Positions 35,615-44,899 of a stretch of DNA of 64,000 bases are shown piece after piece. Position 1 is the first letter of the stretch; every line of letters begins with the position of its first letter. The notes under the pieces were generated by a model. The model ran no database searches. It had not been told where the DNA came from and saw only the letters and a program-made list of their open reading frames with translations. Both the position numbers and the translations under genes were made by a program. The stretch spans positions 1-64,000 of the forward strand of contig JAGCSE010000309.1 in NCBI GenBank assembly GCA_017964325.1. The letters run 5' to 3'. This DNA is from Victivallales bacterium (GTDB lineage: Bacteria; Verrucomicrobiota; Lentisphaeria; Oligosphaerales; Oligosphaeraceae).

Positions 35615-36046
35615 TCAATCCTTTTCGTCTTGGAATTCATCGGCATTTACACGCTTTTCAAAGCGCGGGCAGTCGTCCATCGGCTCCACATTCTTGCCCG
35701 TTAATGCGCAACGTCCGCCAAATGGATGCTTTACATAATGACGGCAGTCGCGGCAAAAACGCTTCGCGGCGGTGTGAAGTTCATCTAGAAAAGCAGCTTG
35801 AGTCTTGTCAATGGAAGGCTTTTTCGCGCCAAGAAGGTTTTCCAAAGCCGACAACGACGGATTGGCGGCTTTGGGTGCTTTTTCTTCCGTGGAATCAGTT
35901 TCTTCAGGAATTCTGGCATGGCAAAAGGCACATGCCAAATATTCTTCGACGACAGTGAATCCGTCCATCCGACGTTCCAATTTAGCGATGGACGTCGAAT
36001 GACAATGCTGACAGAAAAATCGTTGGCCTGGCTTCATGGAAATCAT
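35615..36046 (-). CDS. Small Cys-rich (zinc-ribbon-like) protein
   Basis: A 143-residue cytosolic protein with three Cys clusters: FFCQHCHS (12, 15) with CAFCHA (39, 42), which together look like a zinc ribbon, and a C-terminal module FCRDCRHY-x-GGRCALTGKNV-x-DDCPRF that resembles small metal-binding modules in uncharacterised proteins. An acidic linker separates them. No enzymatic motif. It precedes the GH99-like lipoprotein gene with 3 bases between the genes. Function unknown. Confidence 0.55.
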   Translation of the reverse strand: MISMKPGQRFFCQHCHSTSIAKLERRMDGFTVVEEYLACAFCHARIPEETDSTEEKAPKAANPSLSALENLLGAKKPSIDKTQAAFLDELHTAAKRFCRDCRHYVKHPFGGRCALTGKNVEPMDDCPRFEKRVNADEFQDEKD

Positions 36047-36901
36047 CCTGTGGTGTCATGTATCTGAAACAATGCAATAAAGATAATGCCGACGAGGGAG
36101 TCTGTCAATTGACAAATAGTGGAAAAATAGGGGGACTTTTCAGGCGTCATATTATGTCGCATAATATAGATTATGTTCAATTCAGCCAGCGCAAAAAAAG
36201 CGGAGGATAAAATACAACTATTTGAACCTCCGTTAATTAAGCTATGGCACCTTTGCCTGTTAATAACTTTGTGATTTTTCGCTTATACTCAAATCCCAGT
36301 TTTTTTGTCCATGACGCGATTTGATTTGTCACCATGCGTCATACCCACTATATTTAATGAAAAGCCATTTCTCGTCGAAGCAATCTTGGCCTTTGTCTCA
36401 GTCTCTGCATTCTTCAGACGATGTCTGGAGATAATGGCATCCAGTTCTTAAAGGAAATTGAATTTTCATGTCAAGGCGGCTTGACAATAAAATCCTATAC
36501 CTTAATTAATATGTTCAACATTGGCGCGTTTTCAAATGCTCTTTATAAACATCAATGTGCGGAAGGCTTGCTGCTGAACGATACGTGTTTTGGCTCTGGC
36601 AAGGCGTTCATTCGGAAAGAGACTTCCGACCTGCTCCATTATATTATCATCCTGCTTTAATAACATATTTTCCAATCTATTGTTCTATTGTGGCTTGATT
36701 TCGATGACAAAAGAGTCTGTAAAATCATTCCTAATCGGCAAGATCAGTGGATTCTTGGCTTTTATGTTAAATATTAAAGATTGTATGTTGATTTTGTTTG
36801 TGTTATAAGTATATTCATTATTATTCATGAATAGCATGATTTTAAATGATATTTCGTTATTATTCATATATGATATTATATCTTCTTAAAAAGGAGGACT
36901 T
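36047..36901. other. 855-base gap with possible decayed minus-strand reading frame
   Basis: No intact gene is convincing here. A single minus-strand frame from about 36867 to 36290 keeps coding-like stretches broken by about five stops (e.g. NERLARAKTRIVQQQAFRTL near 36600 and NAETETKAKIASTRNGFS near 36400), which may be a decayed gene of unknown type. A CGGAGG/CCTCCG hairpin lies at 36201-36232. The last 150 bases are A/T-rich, with an AAAGGAGG ribosome site just before 36902. Confidence 0.3.
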
Positions 36902-39796
36902 ATGAAAGCTAGAAATTTTGGCCTTTCCCTGTTGCTGGCAGGAGCATTGTCCGCCGAAACTGCCGTTGATTTGATCAATGGCGACTTCGAAAAGAACGGC
37001 GGTTGGGATTATGACAAGATGTCGGTTTTCACGACTGAAGCAGTACATGGAGGAAAATACGGCCTTCGGATTGTCGATGACTCAACGACGGCAGGCTCCT
37101 CCTGCCGTTCCACCGCCATGCCGGTCACCGCGGAAAGGAGCTACGCCGTCCGTTTTTGGGCGCGGAATCCCGCAAGACGTGGCGCTGTAGGCGTTTATAT
37201 GCAATTCTTCGATGCTCAGAACAGAATGTTGAACAAGCCGCAGAACCATAACGAAATCATTCTCTCCGTGCCAAATACGAACAATCAATGGCGTGAATAT
37301 ACGCTTGTCGGCAAGGCCCCGGAAGGCGCCAAGACATTGACGATCTGGATACATTCTTTCAACGGAGCCACAGGACAGACGGATTTCGATGATTTTAGAG
37401 TCTCAGAACTATCTAAAGAAGAGGAACTTAAAGTGAAAACCACAAATGTAGTCGCAGATAACAGCCCAAGATTCCCCGCCCTCTCAAAAGAACGCATAGC
37501 AGAAATCGCCGCCATGCTGCCTGACAAGCCAGCTGGAAACGGACCTTCCGCCTCTGACAGAAAGGCTTGGCAGCCTCTCTATGAATTGCCTGAAGCCGCA
37601 GACATCATCAAACGAGCCGAAGCCCTAATCGACACACCGCCGACGGAAATGCTTGATGATGTGTATCTTGAGTTCACCCAAAACGGAAACCGCCGTAACT
37701 TTGAGCGTCTGATTGGACAACGTAACAGTCGTTTCACAACCCTTGGTCTTGCGGAAGCTCTTGAATACAAAGGACGTTTTCTGCCGCAGTTGGAACGCGA
37801 TCTGGAATCGCTGTTCAACTATCGCAGCTGGGTCATGCCCGCCCATGACGGCGGACTCGAAAATTTCAATCAGAAGCGGTTTTACGCAGATTTGGGCTGT
37901 TCAGCCATCTGCCGTGATTTGGCGAACATCGACTGGTGGCTCCAAGATGTGCTGAAGCCCGAGACGCGAAGCCGCCTGCGGGCTGAAGTCCAAAAACGCA
38001 TGATCGGCCCCTATCAGGAAGTCATACGCAAAGGCATCGTGACAGGCGGCCACTGGTGGGCCGTCGGAGGCAACAACTGGAACGCCGTCTGCACGAGCAA
38101 CATGGTCGGCACCGCACTTATCCTCTTGGACGACAAGATGGAACGCGCGGAAATCCTCGCCGCCATGGAAAAGTCCAATCCAATTTTCCTCGGCGGCTTC
38201 ACGCCAGACGGCAACTGTTCGGAAGGCATCGGCTATTGGGGCTACGGTTTCGGTCATTTCATGACCATGGGTGAGACCGTTCTCAACGCCACAAATGGCA
38301 AACTCAATATCTATGATGCTGATCCTGAGAAGATTGCGAAAGTTTGCGCGTATGCACGAGACATTCAGATCGAATCTGGCATCTGCCCGGCCTTCGCGGA
38401 TTGCGGTGTCAACGGCCGTCCCAACCAAACAACATTGTTCTATATACAACGTCGCTTCCCTGAAACGCTGCTGCATCGCGAAATCGTCACCCGCCCCATC
38501 AGCCGCGGCTTGACGGATCTTGGCTTGCTCGCCTTCACGGATGACAGCCAATATGCTTCCAAAGCTCCTGAAACGGAGACATTTCCAAAACGCAGCCTGT
38601 TTGCGGACGCTGGCATCTACATCGGTCGTTCAAACAATGGCGACCCACGAGGCACGTTCGGAATCGCCCTCAAGGCCGGCCACAACGCCGAACAGCACAA
38701 TCACAATGATGTCGGCAGCTTCCTAATCTCCTATAAGACAAAGCGTTATTTCCTCGATCCCGGCAATGAGACCTATACGCGGACGACATTCTCCAGCCAG
38801 CGCTACACGCGAGAAATGCTGAACAGCTTCGGCCATCCTGTCCCGCTTGTCGATGGAAAGCTCCAACCCGCAGGCGTCAAGGCGCGCGGCACAATTGTCA
38901 AGACGGATTTCACGGATGATATCGATACCGTCGTCATTGATATGAAGGAAGCCTACCATCAGGTCGAAGGCCTTGAAAGTCTCGTCAGGACATTCACTTA
39001 CGACCGTAAGAATTATGTTGTCACCGTCCGCGACGACGTATCGTTCAAAGAACCGAAGACTTTCGGCACGGCTCTCCTCACCTACGACAAGACATTTGAA
39101 CGCCGCAAAGGCGAAATCGTCGCATACGACGCCTTCGGCGGTTTGCAGGCCAATATTGTCGTGACTGGCGGCGACTGGTCGCTCGAAAACCGTGAAATCG
39201 ACACGATCAACGCCAACAAGCCCCACCGTCTTGGAATCAATTTGGACAAGCCTGTCTTGAAGGCGGCTGTTGTCATCACCATCAAGCCAGTGGAACAAAC
39301 AGATGACCTGCCTGGCTTCTATCATGAGCCTGATATGACGGCACTTGCGCTGCAGATGGACAAAGCCGTCACGGTCGAGGCGGAGAATTTCAGCAAACAG
39401 GAAAACGGTGCTGTCAACGTCGAGCCGAAAATCGGAGCCAGCGGCAAGGCCTTCAAGAATTGGGACACCATCGGACATCGCCTGACATGGACGTTTGACG
39501 TGAAGGCCGCTGGCCGCTACGCCGTGCTCGTCCGCAGTTGCAACGCATTCGTCGATGGCGTTGCACGTAACGTCTCCTTGGATGGCAAGCTGTTGAATGG
39601 CAAAGACAACCCATTCCTGTTCCCTGGCACGGGCGGTTGGAGCAATGCCGCTGATCAATGGAAAGATGTCTGGATGGCGGACAACGGCAAGGCCCTCATC
39701 TTGGACCTCCAACCCGGAAAACACGATTTCACGATGGAAAACATCGATGGTCGCGGCCTGAATCTTGATTGGCTCAAGCTCGTCCCTGTTAAATAA
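36902..39796 (+). CDS. Heparinase II/III-family polysaccharide lyase with N- and C-terminal carbohydrate-binding domains
   Basis: A 964-residue exported enzyme with signal peptide MKARNFGLSLLLAGALSAET. Residues 22-168 form a beta-sandwich binding-module pattern (INGDFEKNGGWDY ... DFDDFRV). Residues 220-540 are the alpha/alpha toroid, with NNWNAVCTSNMVGTAL and NCSEGIGYWGYGFGHF, where Asn, Tyr and His line the lyase cleft. Residues 580-790 are the heparinase II/III beta-sheet domain, with AEQHNHNDVGSFLI (about 596-607) typical of its metal/catalytic face. Residues 820-964 look like a CBM6/35-type domain (VTVEAENFSKQENGAV, DGKLL, GLNLDWLKLVP). A strong ribosome site precedes the ATG. Target probably an acidic polysaccharide; identity unknown. 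Confidence 0.82.
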   Translation: MKARNFGLSLLLAGALSAETAVDLINGDFEKNGGWDYDKMSVFTTEAVHGGKYGLRIVDDSTTAGSSCRSTAMPVTAERSYAVRFWARNPARRGAVGVYMQFFDAQNRMLNKPQNHNEIILSVPNTNNQWREYTLVGKAPEGAKTLTIWIHSFNGATGQTDFDDFRVSELSKEEELKVKTTNVVADNSPRFPALSKERIAEIAAMLPDKPAGNGPSASDRKAWQPLYELPEAADIIKRAEALIDTPPTEMLDDVYLEFTQNGNRRNFERLIGQRNSRFTTLGLAEALEYKGRFLPQLERDLESLFNYRSWVMPAHDGGLENFNQKRFYADLGCSAICRDLANIDWWLQDVLKPETRSRLRAEVQKRMIGPYQEVIRKGIVTGGHWWAVGGNNWNAVCTSNMVGTALILLDDKMERAEILAAMEKSNPIFLGGFTPDGNCSEGIGYWGYGFGHFMTMGETVLNATNGKLNIYDADPEKIAKVCAYARDIQIESGICPAFADCGVNGRPNQTTLFYIQRRFPETLLHREIVTRPISRGLTDLGLLAFTDDSQYASKAPETETFPKRSLFADAGIYIGRSNNGDPRGTFGIALKAGHNAEQHNHNDVGSFLISYKTKRYFLDPGNETYTRTTFSSQRYTREMLNSFGHPVPLVDGKLQPAGVKARGTIVKTDFTDDIDTVVIDMKEAYHQVEGLESLVRTFTYDRKNYVVTVRDDVSFKEPKTFGTALLTYDKTFERRKGEIVAYDAFGGLQANIVVTGGDWSLENREIDTINANKPHRLGINLDKPVLKAAVVITIKPVEQTDDLPGFYHEPDMTALALQMDKAVTVEAENFSKQENGAVNVEPKIGASGKAFKNWDTIGHRLTWTFDVKAAGRYAVLVRSCNAFVDGVARNVSLDGKLLNGKDNPFLFPGTGGWSNAADQWKDVWMADNGKALILDLQPGKHDFTMENIDGRGLNLDWLKLVPVK

Positions 39797-40030
39797 ATGA
39801 TTAATGCTTAGCTTTTTATCGAAGAAATTTCTTGAAGAATTCCGTCTCAATGCTTTTTGTTGACACGAATATTCGTATCATTTAAACAACCGCCACAGCC
39901 GCCGGAGCCATTTGCATCATTCGCAATCAACGTTTTGTGTTTTCATTGATTCCTTTATGTATTTTCGACCCGGCGGCAAGGCATTTTTTGTTTGTTTTGT
40001 AAGTTTTGTGTTAAGGATCGTCTCCGCTCC

Positions 40031-40052
40031 TCTCACGTCTCACGTCTCACGT
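40031..40052. repeat. Short tandem repeat (TCTCACG x3)
   Basis: Three head-to-tail copies of TCTCACG lie in the 280-base convergent gap between the lyase and amidohydrolase genes. No hairpin or gene is evident in the rest of that gap. Confidence 0.6.
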
Positions 40053-40076
40053 CCCTCAAAGCAATCCTCTGATTTA

Positions 40077-40970
40077 TCATAAGTTAAAATACTTGAGAGC
40101 ATTATCATGAGCAATCTTTCGGAAGACGTCTTCTGGAAGACTGCCGTCGTCACGAAGCTTTAACAACAGTTCCATCATCGTGAAACGATGACCGAACCCG
40201 CAGATGTCAGTCCCGAAAAACAGACGGTCTTGAAATTCTGTCAGAAAACGTGTGGCATACGCATGATCGCAATTTAGAACCATATACGCATCAGACAGTT
40301 CCGCCATGAGATTCGGAAAACGTCTGAATAATGAATGAACAACACTTTCTCCAGTCAACGGCCCCTGCGGCGCAAAATAATGCGTCTGACCGCCATTTGC
40401 TTTCATGACAGGTTTCCGTTGCGCAGGCGTTTTGAAACCGCCCAGTTCGCCCCAGAAAATTGGGCCATGCGCGATGTATTTCAAATCCGGAAATCTCGCC
40501 AATGTGTATTCAAGTTGAGGCAGGCCAGGCTCGTCCTGAAGACCGAAATCACCGCCGATGATCATGGAGCCGTCGGTTGTGACTGGCAGACCGACCTTTT
40601 CCGCGCAGGCGAAGAGATTCTGCACCATCGGATCCAGCATCGACAGATTCGGCATGATTTCGCCGACGCCTTTGCAGCCCTTTTCCTTATAATATTGTAA
40701 TATTTTGTCCAATGGCGCTTGAACGGAATTGGAAATTGCACGCGGATCGATGTTGCAGAAAGCCGCCAAGCGGTCGGGATGCGCATCGACCATATCGAGA
40801 ATATCTTCATTTGCCTGCGGCAGATAGACTTCTGGATTAACGACCGGCATGAGAATACCTTTTTCGATGTCTGCGTCGTCATACCGTTTCAGCAGTTCAT
40901 CGACGGTGCAGAATTTGACGACAAATGGTATTGGGCGTCTAAAAGCATGGGCATGGCTGTCGATGAACAT
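40077..40970 (-). CDS. Amidohydrolase-superfamily (TIM-barrel) metal-dependent hydrolase
   Basis: A 297-residue cytosolic protein of the amidohydrolase 2 type. The metal-binding HxH is in MFIDSHAHAF (His6, His8). Further features are the GVGEIMPNL strand (with Glu), LKYIAHGPIFWGEL (His) and LFFGTDICGFG, where the Asp closes the metal site. Family members hydrolyse lactones or decarboxylate acids in sugar and aromatic catabolism; the local context of glycan enzymes favours a sugar-acid substrate. It converges with the lyase gene at 36902. The length and the HxH at the very start support the chosen ATG. Confidence 0.75.
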   Translation of the reverse strand: MFIDSHAHAFRRPIPFVVKFCTVDELLKRYDDADIEKGILMPVVNPEVYLPQANEDILDMVDAHPDRLAAFCNIDPRAISNSVQAPLDKILQYYKEKGCKGVGEIMPNLSMLDPMVQNLFACAEKVGLPVTTDGSMIIGGDFGLQDEPGLPQLEYTLARFPDLKYIAHGPIFWGELGGFKTPAQRKPVMKANGGQTHYFAPQGPLTGESVVHSLFRRFPNLMAELSDAYMVLNCDHAYATRFLTEFQDRLFFGTDICGFGHRFTMMELLLKLRDDGSLPEDVFRKIAHDNALKYFNL

Positions 40971-41154
40971 GATGATTTCCTTTTATGTTGATGATTTGAA
41001 TTGATGAGAATATAAGCGGTCAAAACGGGCAGTTCAAATCAATCCATGGAAGCGACAATCATGGAAAAAGGGTCTTGCGAATGCCTGTTGGTTGTAAGAT
41101 GAGAAAACAATGGAATTGAATCGGAAAGTCTTATTGAACTCCCATGATAACTTC

Positions 41155-42132
41155 TTATTTCGCAGGAGTTTCAAAGTATTTCTTACAGAATTCCAAAATC
41201 GCCTTGCGGTATTGTTTCGCGCAATCCGGATCATCGCAAAGGAAATGGCCTGAATTCGGATATACGATGAAGACATGCGGAACATGATGCGTCTCAAGGG
41301 CTTCGCGAACTTTTTCCGCATGGGTGGACGGAACCAGCCAGTCCTTTCCGCCGTATGCGGCGATGGTCGGCACCGTATTTTCGTCAATCCACAATGCAGG
41401 CGAAATGGATTTGACCACGTCCGCCATTTTGCCGCTTTCATAGTCCTCCTTGCTCATTTCAACGCCGGATCCACCCACGGCCAAGCCGTAATCCCACACC
41501 GGATGGTTCGTCCATACACCTTTTTCAAAACTGGCCGGACCAACCTGCTGGAAGACGAATGCAATCGGAATCGGCGATGTCTCCGCCCGCGAATAGGCGT
41601 ACAGCATCGACAGATGACCGCCCGCCGATATGCCGGACAGCGCGACCGCCTTTATGGGATGATGCTCCTCCGCTGCTTTCAAACGTATATGCTCCAAGCA
41701 TTTGCCGATGTCATCCAACATATCGGCGAACCTTGGGTGCTTCTCTTTGTCAATCAATGAATACTGCATCGTCGCCGTCACATAGCCTTCTTTGGCGAAC
41801 CGCTTGCAAGCAAAAGACATATCGCTTTTCCGACCTGTTCTCCAACCACCGCCATGGATGAACAGCATCGCACCGACTGGCGCATCTATATTCGTATTAG
41901 GCAGATAGAGATCATATTTTAAGTTTTTCTGCTCGTCATAGACGATGTCGGCGATAATCGTGCCGTCACTGTCCTTCCAATCTTCCAGATAATCGGCGTT
42001 CTTCAGTTTCTTATGGACGACGATCGCTGTCGTGATGCAGCCGGAACATCCCAGAAGAAAGATAATTCCAACAACGGTTTTCCAATGCCGTAACAGAAAT
42101 TTGAACATTATTTTGGTTTTATTCATAGGCAT
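41155..42132 (-). CDS. Membrane- or lipid-anchored alpha/beta-hydrolase esterase (BD-FAE/HSL-like)
   Basis: A 325-residue exported hydrolase. The N-terminal hydrophobic stretch ends in FLLGCSGC (Cys29/Cys32), so it is probably a lipoprotein. The oxyanion-hole motif HGGGWRTG, nucleophile motif GISAGGH (Ser), and the late segments VPTIAAYGGKDWLVP (Asp) and YPNSGHF (His) give a complete Ser-Asp-His triad. Similar enzymes remove acetyl or feruloyl groups from polysaccharides. No good ribosome site is visible, so the exact start (ATG 42132, 42126 or 42108) is open. It sits 16 bases downstream of the proline-rich protein gene. Confidence 0.75.
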   Translation of the reverse strand: MPMNKTKIMFKFLLRHWKTVVGIIFLLGCSGCITTAIVVHKKLKNADYLEDWKDSDGTIIADIVYDEQKNLKYDLYLPNTNIDAPVGAMLFIHGGGWRTGRKSDMSFACKRFAKEGYVTATMQYSLIDKEKHPRFADMLDDIGKCLEHIRLKAAEEHHPIKAVALSGISAGGHLSMLYAYSRAETSPIPIAFVFQQVGPASFEKGVWTNHPVWDYGLAVGGSGVEMSKEDYESGKMADVVKSISPALWIDENTVPTIAAYGGKDWLVPSTHAEKVREALETHHVPHVFIVYPNSGHFLCDDPDCAKQYRKAILEFCKKYFETPAK

Positions 42133-42148
42133 TTATCGTTATTGTGTG

Positions 42149-42523
42149 TCAGAACCACGACTTAATGCGCTGCCAGAGGCTCCGTTTGGGTGGCTTCGGT
42201 GGCTGTGGCGGCGGATTCTGCTTCTCATCGGGACGGACTTCCGGTCCTTTCTGTTCGGGCGGCAATGGTTTAGGCTGCGGCTGCGGCTTGTCCGAATCTG
42301 TTTTGGGTTGATCTGACGGTTTGGGAGGCTCTGGTGGCTTAGGAGGCTCCGGTGGTTGTACTGGTGGTGGTTGCGGAGCCGGAACGGGCTTCACAGGCAA
42401 AGGGCGCGGACGTGGGCGGTTGCGGGACGGCCAAGGCGCGACATCCGCCATGGCGCAGTTCGATATTATCAATCCAATACTGCTTAAAACAAACAACTTA
42501 CGAGTTGTGATGAGCTTTTTCAT
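42149..42523 (-). CDS. Exported proline-rich protein
   Basis: A 124-residue protein with a signal peptide (cut after NCAMA, residue 26) and a mature chain of which about 40 percent is proline, including runs such as PPEPPKPPEPPKP with regular Lys, Glu and Asp, ending in a basic-aromatic tail RSLWQRIKSWF. Composition suggests a periplasm-spanning or surface-exposed extended spacer. No known domain. It lies 16 bases upstream of the esterase gene. Confidence 0.55.
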   Translation of the reverse strand: MKKLITTRKLFVLSSIGLIISNCAMADVAPWPSRNRPRPRPLPVKPVPAPQPPPVQPPEPPKPPEPPKPSDQPKTDSDKPQPQPKPLPPEQKGPEVRPDEKQNPPPQPPKPPKRSLWQRIKSWF

Positions 42524-42699
42524 TTTATGAGGGACTGTCTTGAAAGAATGATTTGAATACTATTTTAATATAATGTACCGTTTCATGGCTGCTTGTCAAT
42601 AACATCCATTCTTTACTTATGATTGTTTGTTAAAATCATAACAATGGATATGTTATATAAGGCATATAATGACATTTCCATGGATATAGAACATTTATC

Positions 42700-44037
42700 A
42701 TGACAAACAATCTCAATTTGACAGTGACAGGCACGGGCGATTCGCTTTTCGTGGCTCATTTTCCTAGCGAATATTCGGATGCTTTGCGGAAAGTCGCGGA
42801 TTTCATCAATTCCTGCGATGTGAAAATCACGAATCTGGAGACAAACCTATCTGATTTCGAATATTACGCATCCGCTTACAGCGGCGGCACTTGGCTCAAT
42901 ACACGACGTGAATGCCTGGCCGATTTGCTGAAATTCGGCTTCAACTATTTCGGCAACGCCAACAACCACGCCTTCGATTATTCGTACAATGGCTTGCTTT
43001 CGACCATTGATTGCCTTGATTCCCAACATCTTGCGCATTCAGGAACGGGACGTGGCCTGGAAGAGGCCGCCCGCCCTGCTCTCCTCCAGATCAATGGCTG
43101 CCAAGTCGCCGTATTCGCCGTTGACGCCTCTTTTGAAACGGCTTCGAAGGCAGGACTTTCCACCCATGCCACCCCTGCCCGCCCAGGCGTGAATTATCTG
43201 CGTCATGACACGTTTTTCCATATCGACGACAACGACTTGCGTGAATTGCAGCGCATCGCCGAAAAGACGCATATCAATTACAATCGTGAAAGCTCCATTG
43301 CCACTGGCTACAAGACGCCAGACCCGGAAGGCGTTTACGTTTTTGGAAACAAGACGTTTACAACAAATCCTGATACCCCCGCCTCAAAATGCAACGCCGA
43401 TGACCTGAAACGCATAACGTCCGCAATCGCAGAAGCGAAGAAATCATGCCCATACGTTTTTATGCTTATCCATTGCCATGACAACGACAACATTCGCGAG
43501 GAGAATCCTCCCGCCTATCTGAAGGAGTTTGCCCACGCTTGCATTGATGCTGGTGCGGCGGCAATTTTCGGTGGTGGCTCCCACCGTCTGCGTCCCATTG
43601 AAATGTACAATGGCTTCCCTATTTTCTACTCTCTCGGCGATTTCATCTATCAGGGACTGAAGGTCGAACATCTGCCCGCCGATTTCATGGAAAAGTACCA
43701 TATCGACCGTTTTTCAACGGCCGAACAGGCCCTTTATGCGCGTTCGCGCGGCAATACGGTCGGACTACACTGCAACAAAAAGAACTACCAGACTGTCCTC
43801 CCGAAACTGGAATATGAAAACGGACGGCTGACATCGTTCACCATGCTGCCAATCTACTTAAGCTTCGACCGCAAGGACGACATGAACGGCCTGCCCGTCA
43901 TCGCCCCGCCCACTGAAGCAGAAGAGATTTACACGCTATTGCAGGAACTTAGCGCACCATACGCGACGAAGCTGTCATGGAACGGCAATGTCATTTCCTG
44001 CCACCTGCCCATCAATCCTTTGCAAGAATGGGAGTAA
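42700..44037 (+). CDS. CapA-family metallophosphatase-like protein
   Basis: A 445-residue protein of the CapA/PgsA family (calcineurin-like fold). Typical motifs: VTGTGDSLF at the start, ITNLETNLS, GNANNHAFDYSY (Asn-His pair), FMLIHCHDND and IFGGGSHRLRPIEMYNGFPIFYSLGDFI. CapA proteins take part in poly-gamma-glutamate or capsule synthesis, but many bacterial members are of unknown function. No capB/capC-like gene is adjacent, and there is no signal peptide, so a classical capsule role is doubtful. It converges with the secretion-like locus that ends at 44141. Confidence 0.75.
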   Translation: MTNNLNLTVTGTGDSLFVAHFPSEYSDALRKVADFINSCDVKITNLETNLSDFEYYASAYSGGTWLNTRRECLADLLKFGFNYFGNANNHAFDYSYNGLLSTIDCLDSQHLAHSGTGRGLEEAARPALLQINGCQVAVFAVDASFETASKAGLSTHATPARPGVNYLRHDTFFHIDDNDLRELQRIAEKTHINYNRESSIATGYKTPDPEGVYVFGNKTFTTNPDTPASKCNADDLKRITSAIAEAKKSCPYVFMLIHCHDNDNIREENPPAYLKEFAHACIDAGAAAIFGGGSHRLRPIEMYNGFPIFYSLGDFIYQGLKVEHLPADFMEKYHIDRFSTAEQALYARSRGNTVGLHCNKKNYQTVLPKLEYENGRLTSFTMLPIYLSFDRKDDMNGLPVIAPPTEAEEIYTLLQELSAPYATKLSWNGNVISCHLPINPLQEWE

Positions 44038-44140
44038 TCACCAATCATAGCATCCGCATAAGGCACTACCGAAAACAGTCCGCGTATTCACTTTCACAAG
44101 TATCAATTATGCATGGGCAACATTAATACTAAAGCAACTA

Positions 44141-44884
44141 TCAATCCTCACTTTCGAATGTTGATTGATCTTGAATATTAGTCCTATGCTGAAGATGAGC
44201 TTTATCTGCCGCAAAAAGCATTACCAAAATGATTAAACAAACAGGAATGAGAATATGTGTGATAAATAACCATCCACCTAGTGAAAAGCGTTTTAATCGG
44301 AAAATCTTGTCTTTGACAAATCCTTCAAAGAGAAGATAAAGAGGAAAAACTATTTGAGATGCCGGTCCTGCCGTTACAGCAAAAGTTACGAAAGGAACTA
44401 TAATAATACATGGAAGAAGAACTAACGTGGGAAGACACCAAAAAAATGCCGCCTCCGTACTACCTTCTGCTATGTGTCTGCCACAAAAACTAAACAACCA
44501 TAGAATACCATATGTTGCCAAAGCCGTGATAAAAAAAACGGCTATCAACGCAATTGCAAGCGGAACGATTAATACCCACATATACCCCTGCAAGATCATA
44601 TTCAAGATGCTGTCACTATGAGAAGAAATCATCCAGAGTACGTATGGTTCCACATATTGCGTATAACCTGCACTGACAGCACCTGTGAATTTATCCAAAA
44701 TCCAGGCAGAAACAGAAGCAATGACAATTAGCCACACAAACAAGGTTGATATTTCTGATTTGGCAACCTCTTGACTGACGTGCTCTGCAACAGTTTGTTG
44801 CTCCGGACTTGTAAGCGATCTTCCAAGTTCTCTCTCCACATTTTTCGTTGTTGCCTTAATGGATTCTTTTTCATCGAAGAACAT
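44141..44884 (-). CDS. Polytopic membrane protein of the FtsK/WXG locus
   Basis: A 247-residue protein with a soluble charged N-terminus (about 1-43) and four hydrophobic segments (about 45-66, 95-128, 145-175 and 200-224), ending in a soluble acidic tail. It resembles no family I know. It is encoded 15 bases after the FtsK-like ATPase and is the last gene of the block, so a membrane component of that machine is a reasonable inference. It could stand in for the EccD/EsaA-type channel subunits that are otherwise missing, but there is no sequence evidence for that. Confidence 0.55.
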   Translation of the reverse strand: MFFDEKESIKATTKNVERELGRSLTSPEQQTVAEHVSQEVAKSEISTLFVWLIVIASVSAWILDKFTGAVSAGYTQYVEPYVLWMISSHSDSILNMILQGYMWVLIVPLAIALIAVFFITALATYGILWLFSFCGRHIAEGSTEAAFFWCLPTLVLLPCIIIVPFVTFAVTAGPASQIVFPLYLLFEGFVKDKIFRLKRFSLGGWLFITHILIPVCLIILVMLFAADKAHLQHRTNIQDQSTFESED

Positions 44885-44899
44885 TTCAAACTCCTTTTC

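Noticed and set aside
36421..36660. 79-codon plus-strand frame in the gap before the large lyase
   Set aside because: No ribosome site, no recognisable domain, and the opposite strand looks at least as coding-like; not reported as a gene.
38723..39850. 375-codon minus-strand frame opposite the large lyase
   Set aside because: Antisense shadow of the lyase; no ribosome site, signal or motif.
42700..44037. Part of a poly-gamma-glutamate capsule operon
   Set aside because: No capB, capC or capE-like neighbours; the gene stands alone between convergent genes.
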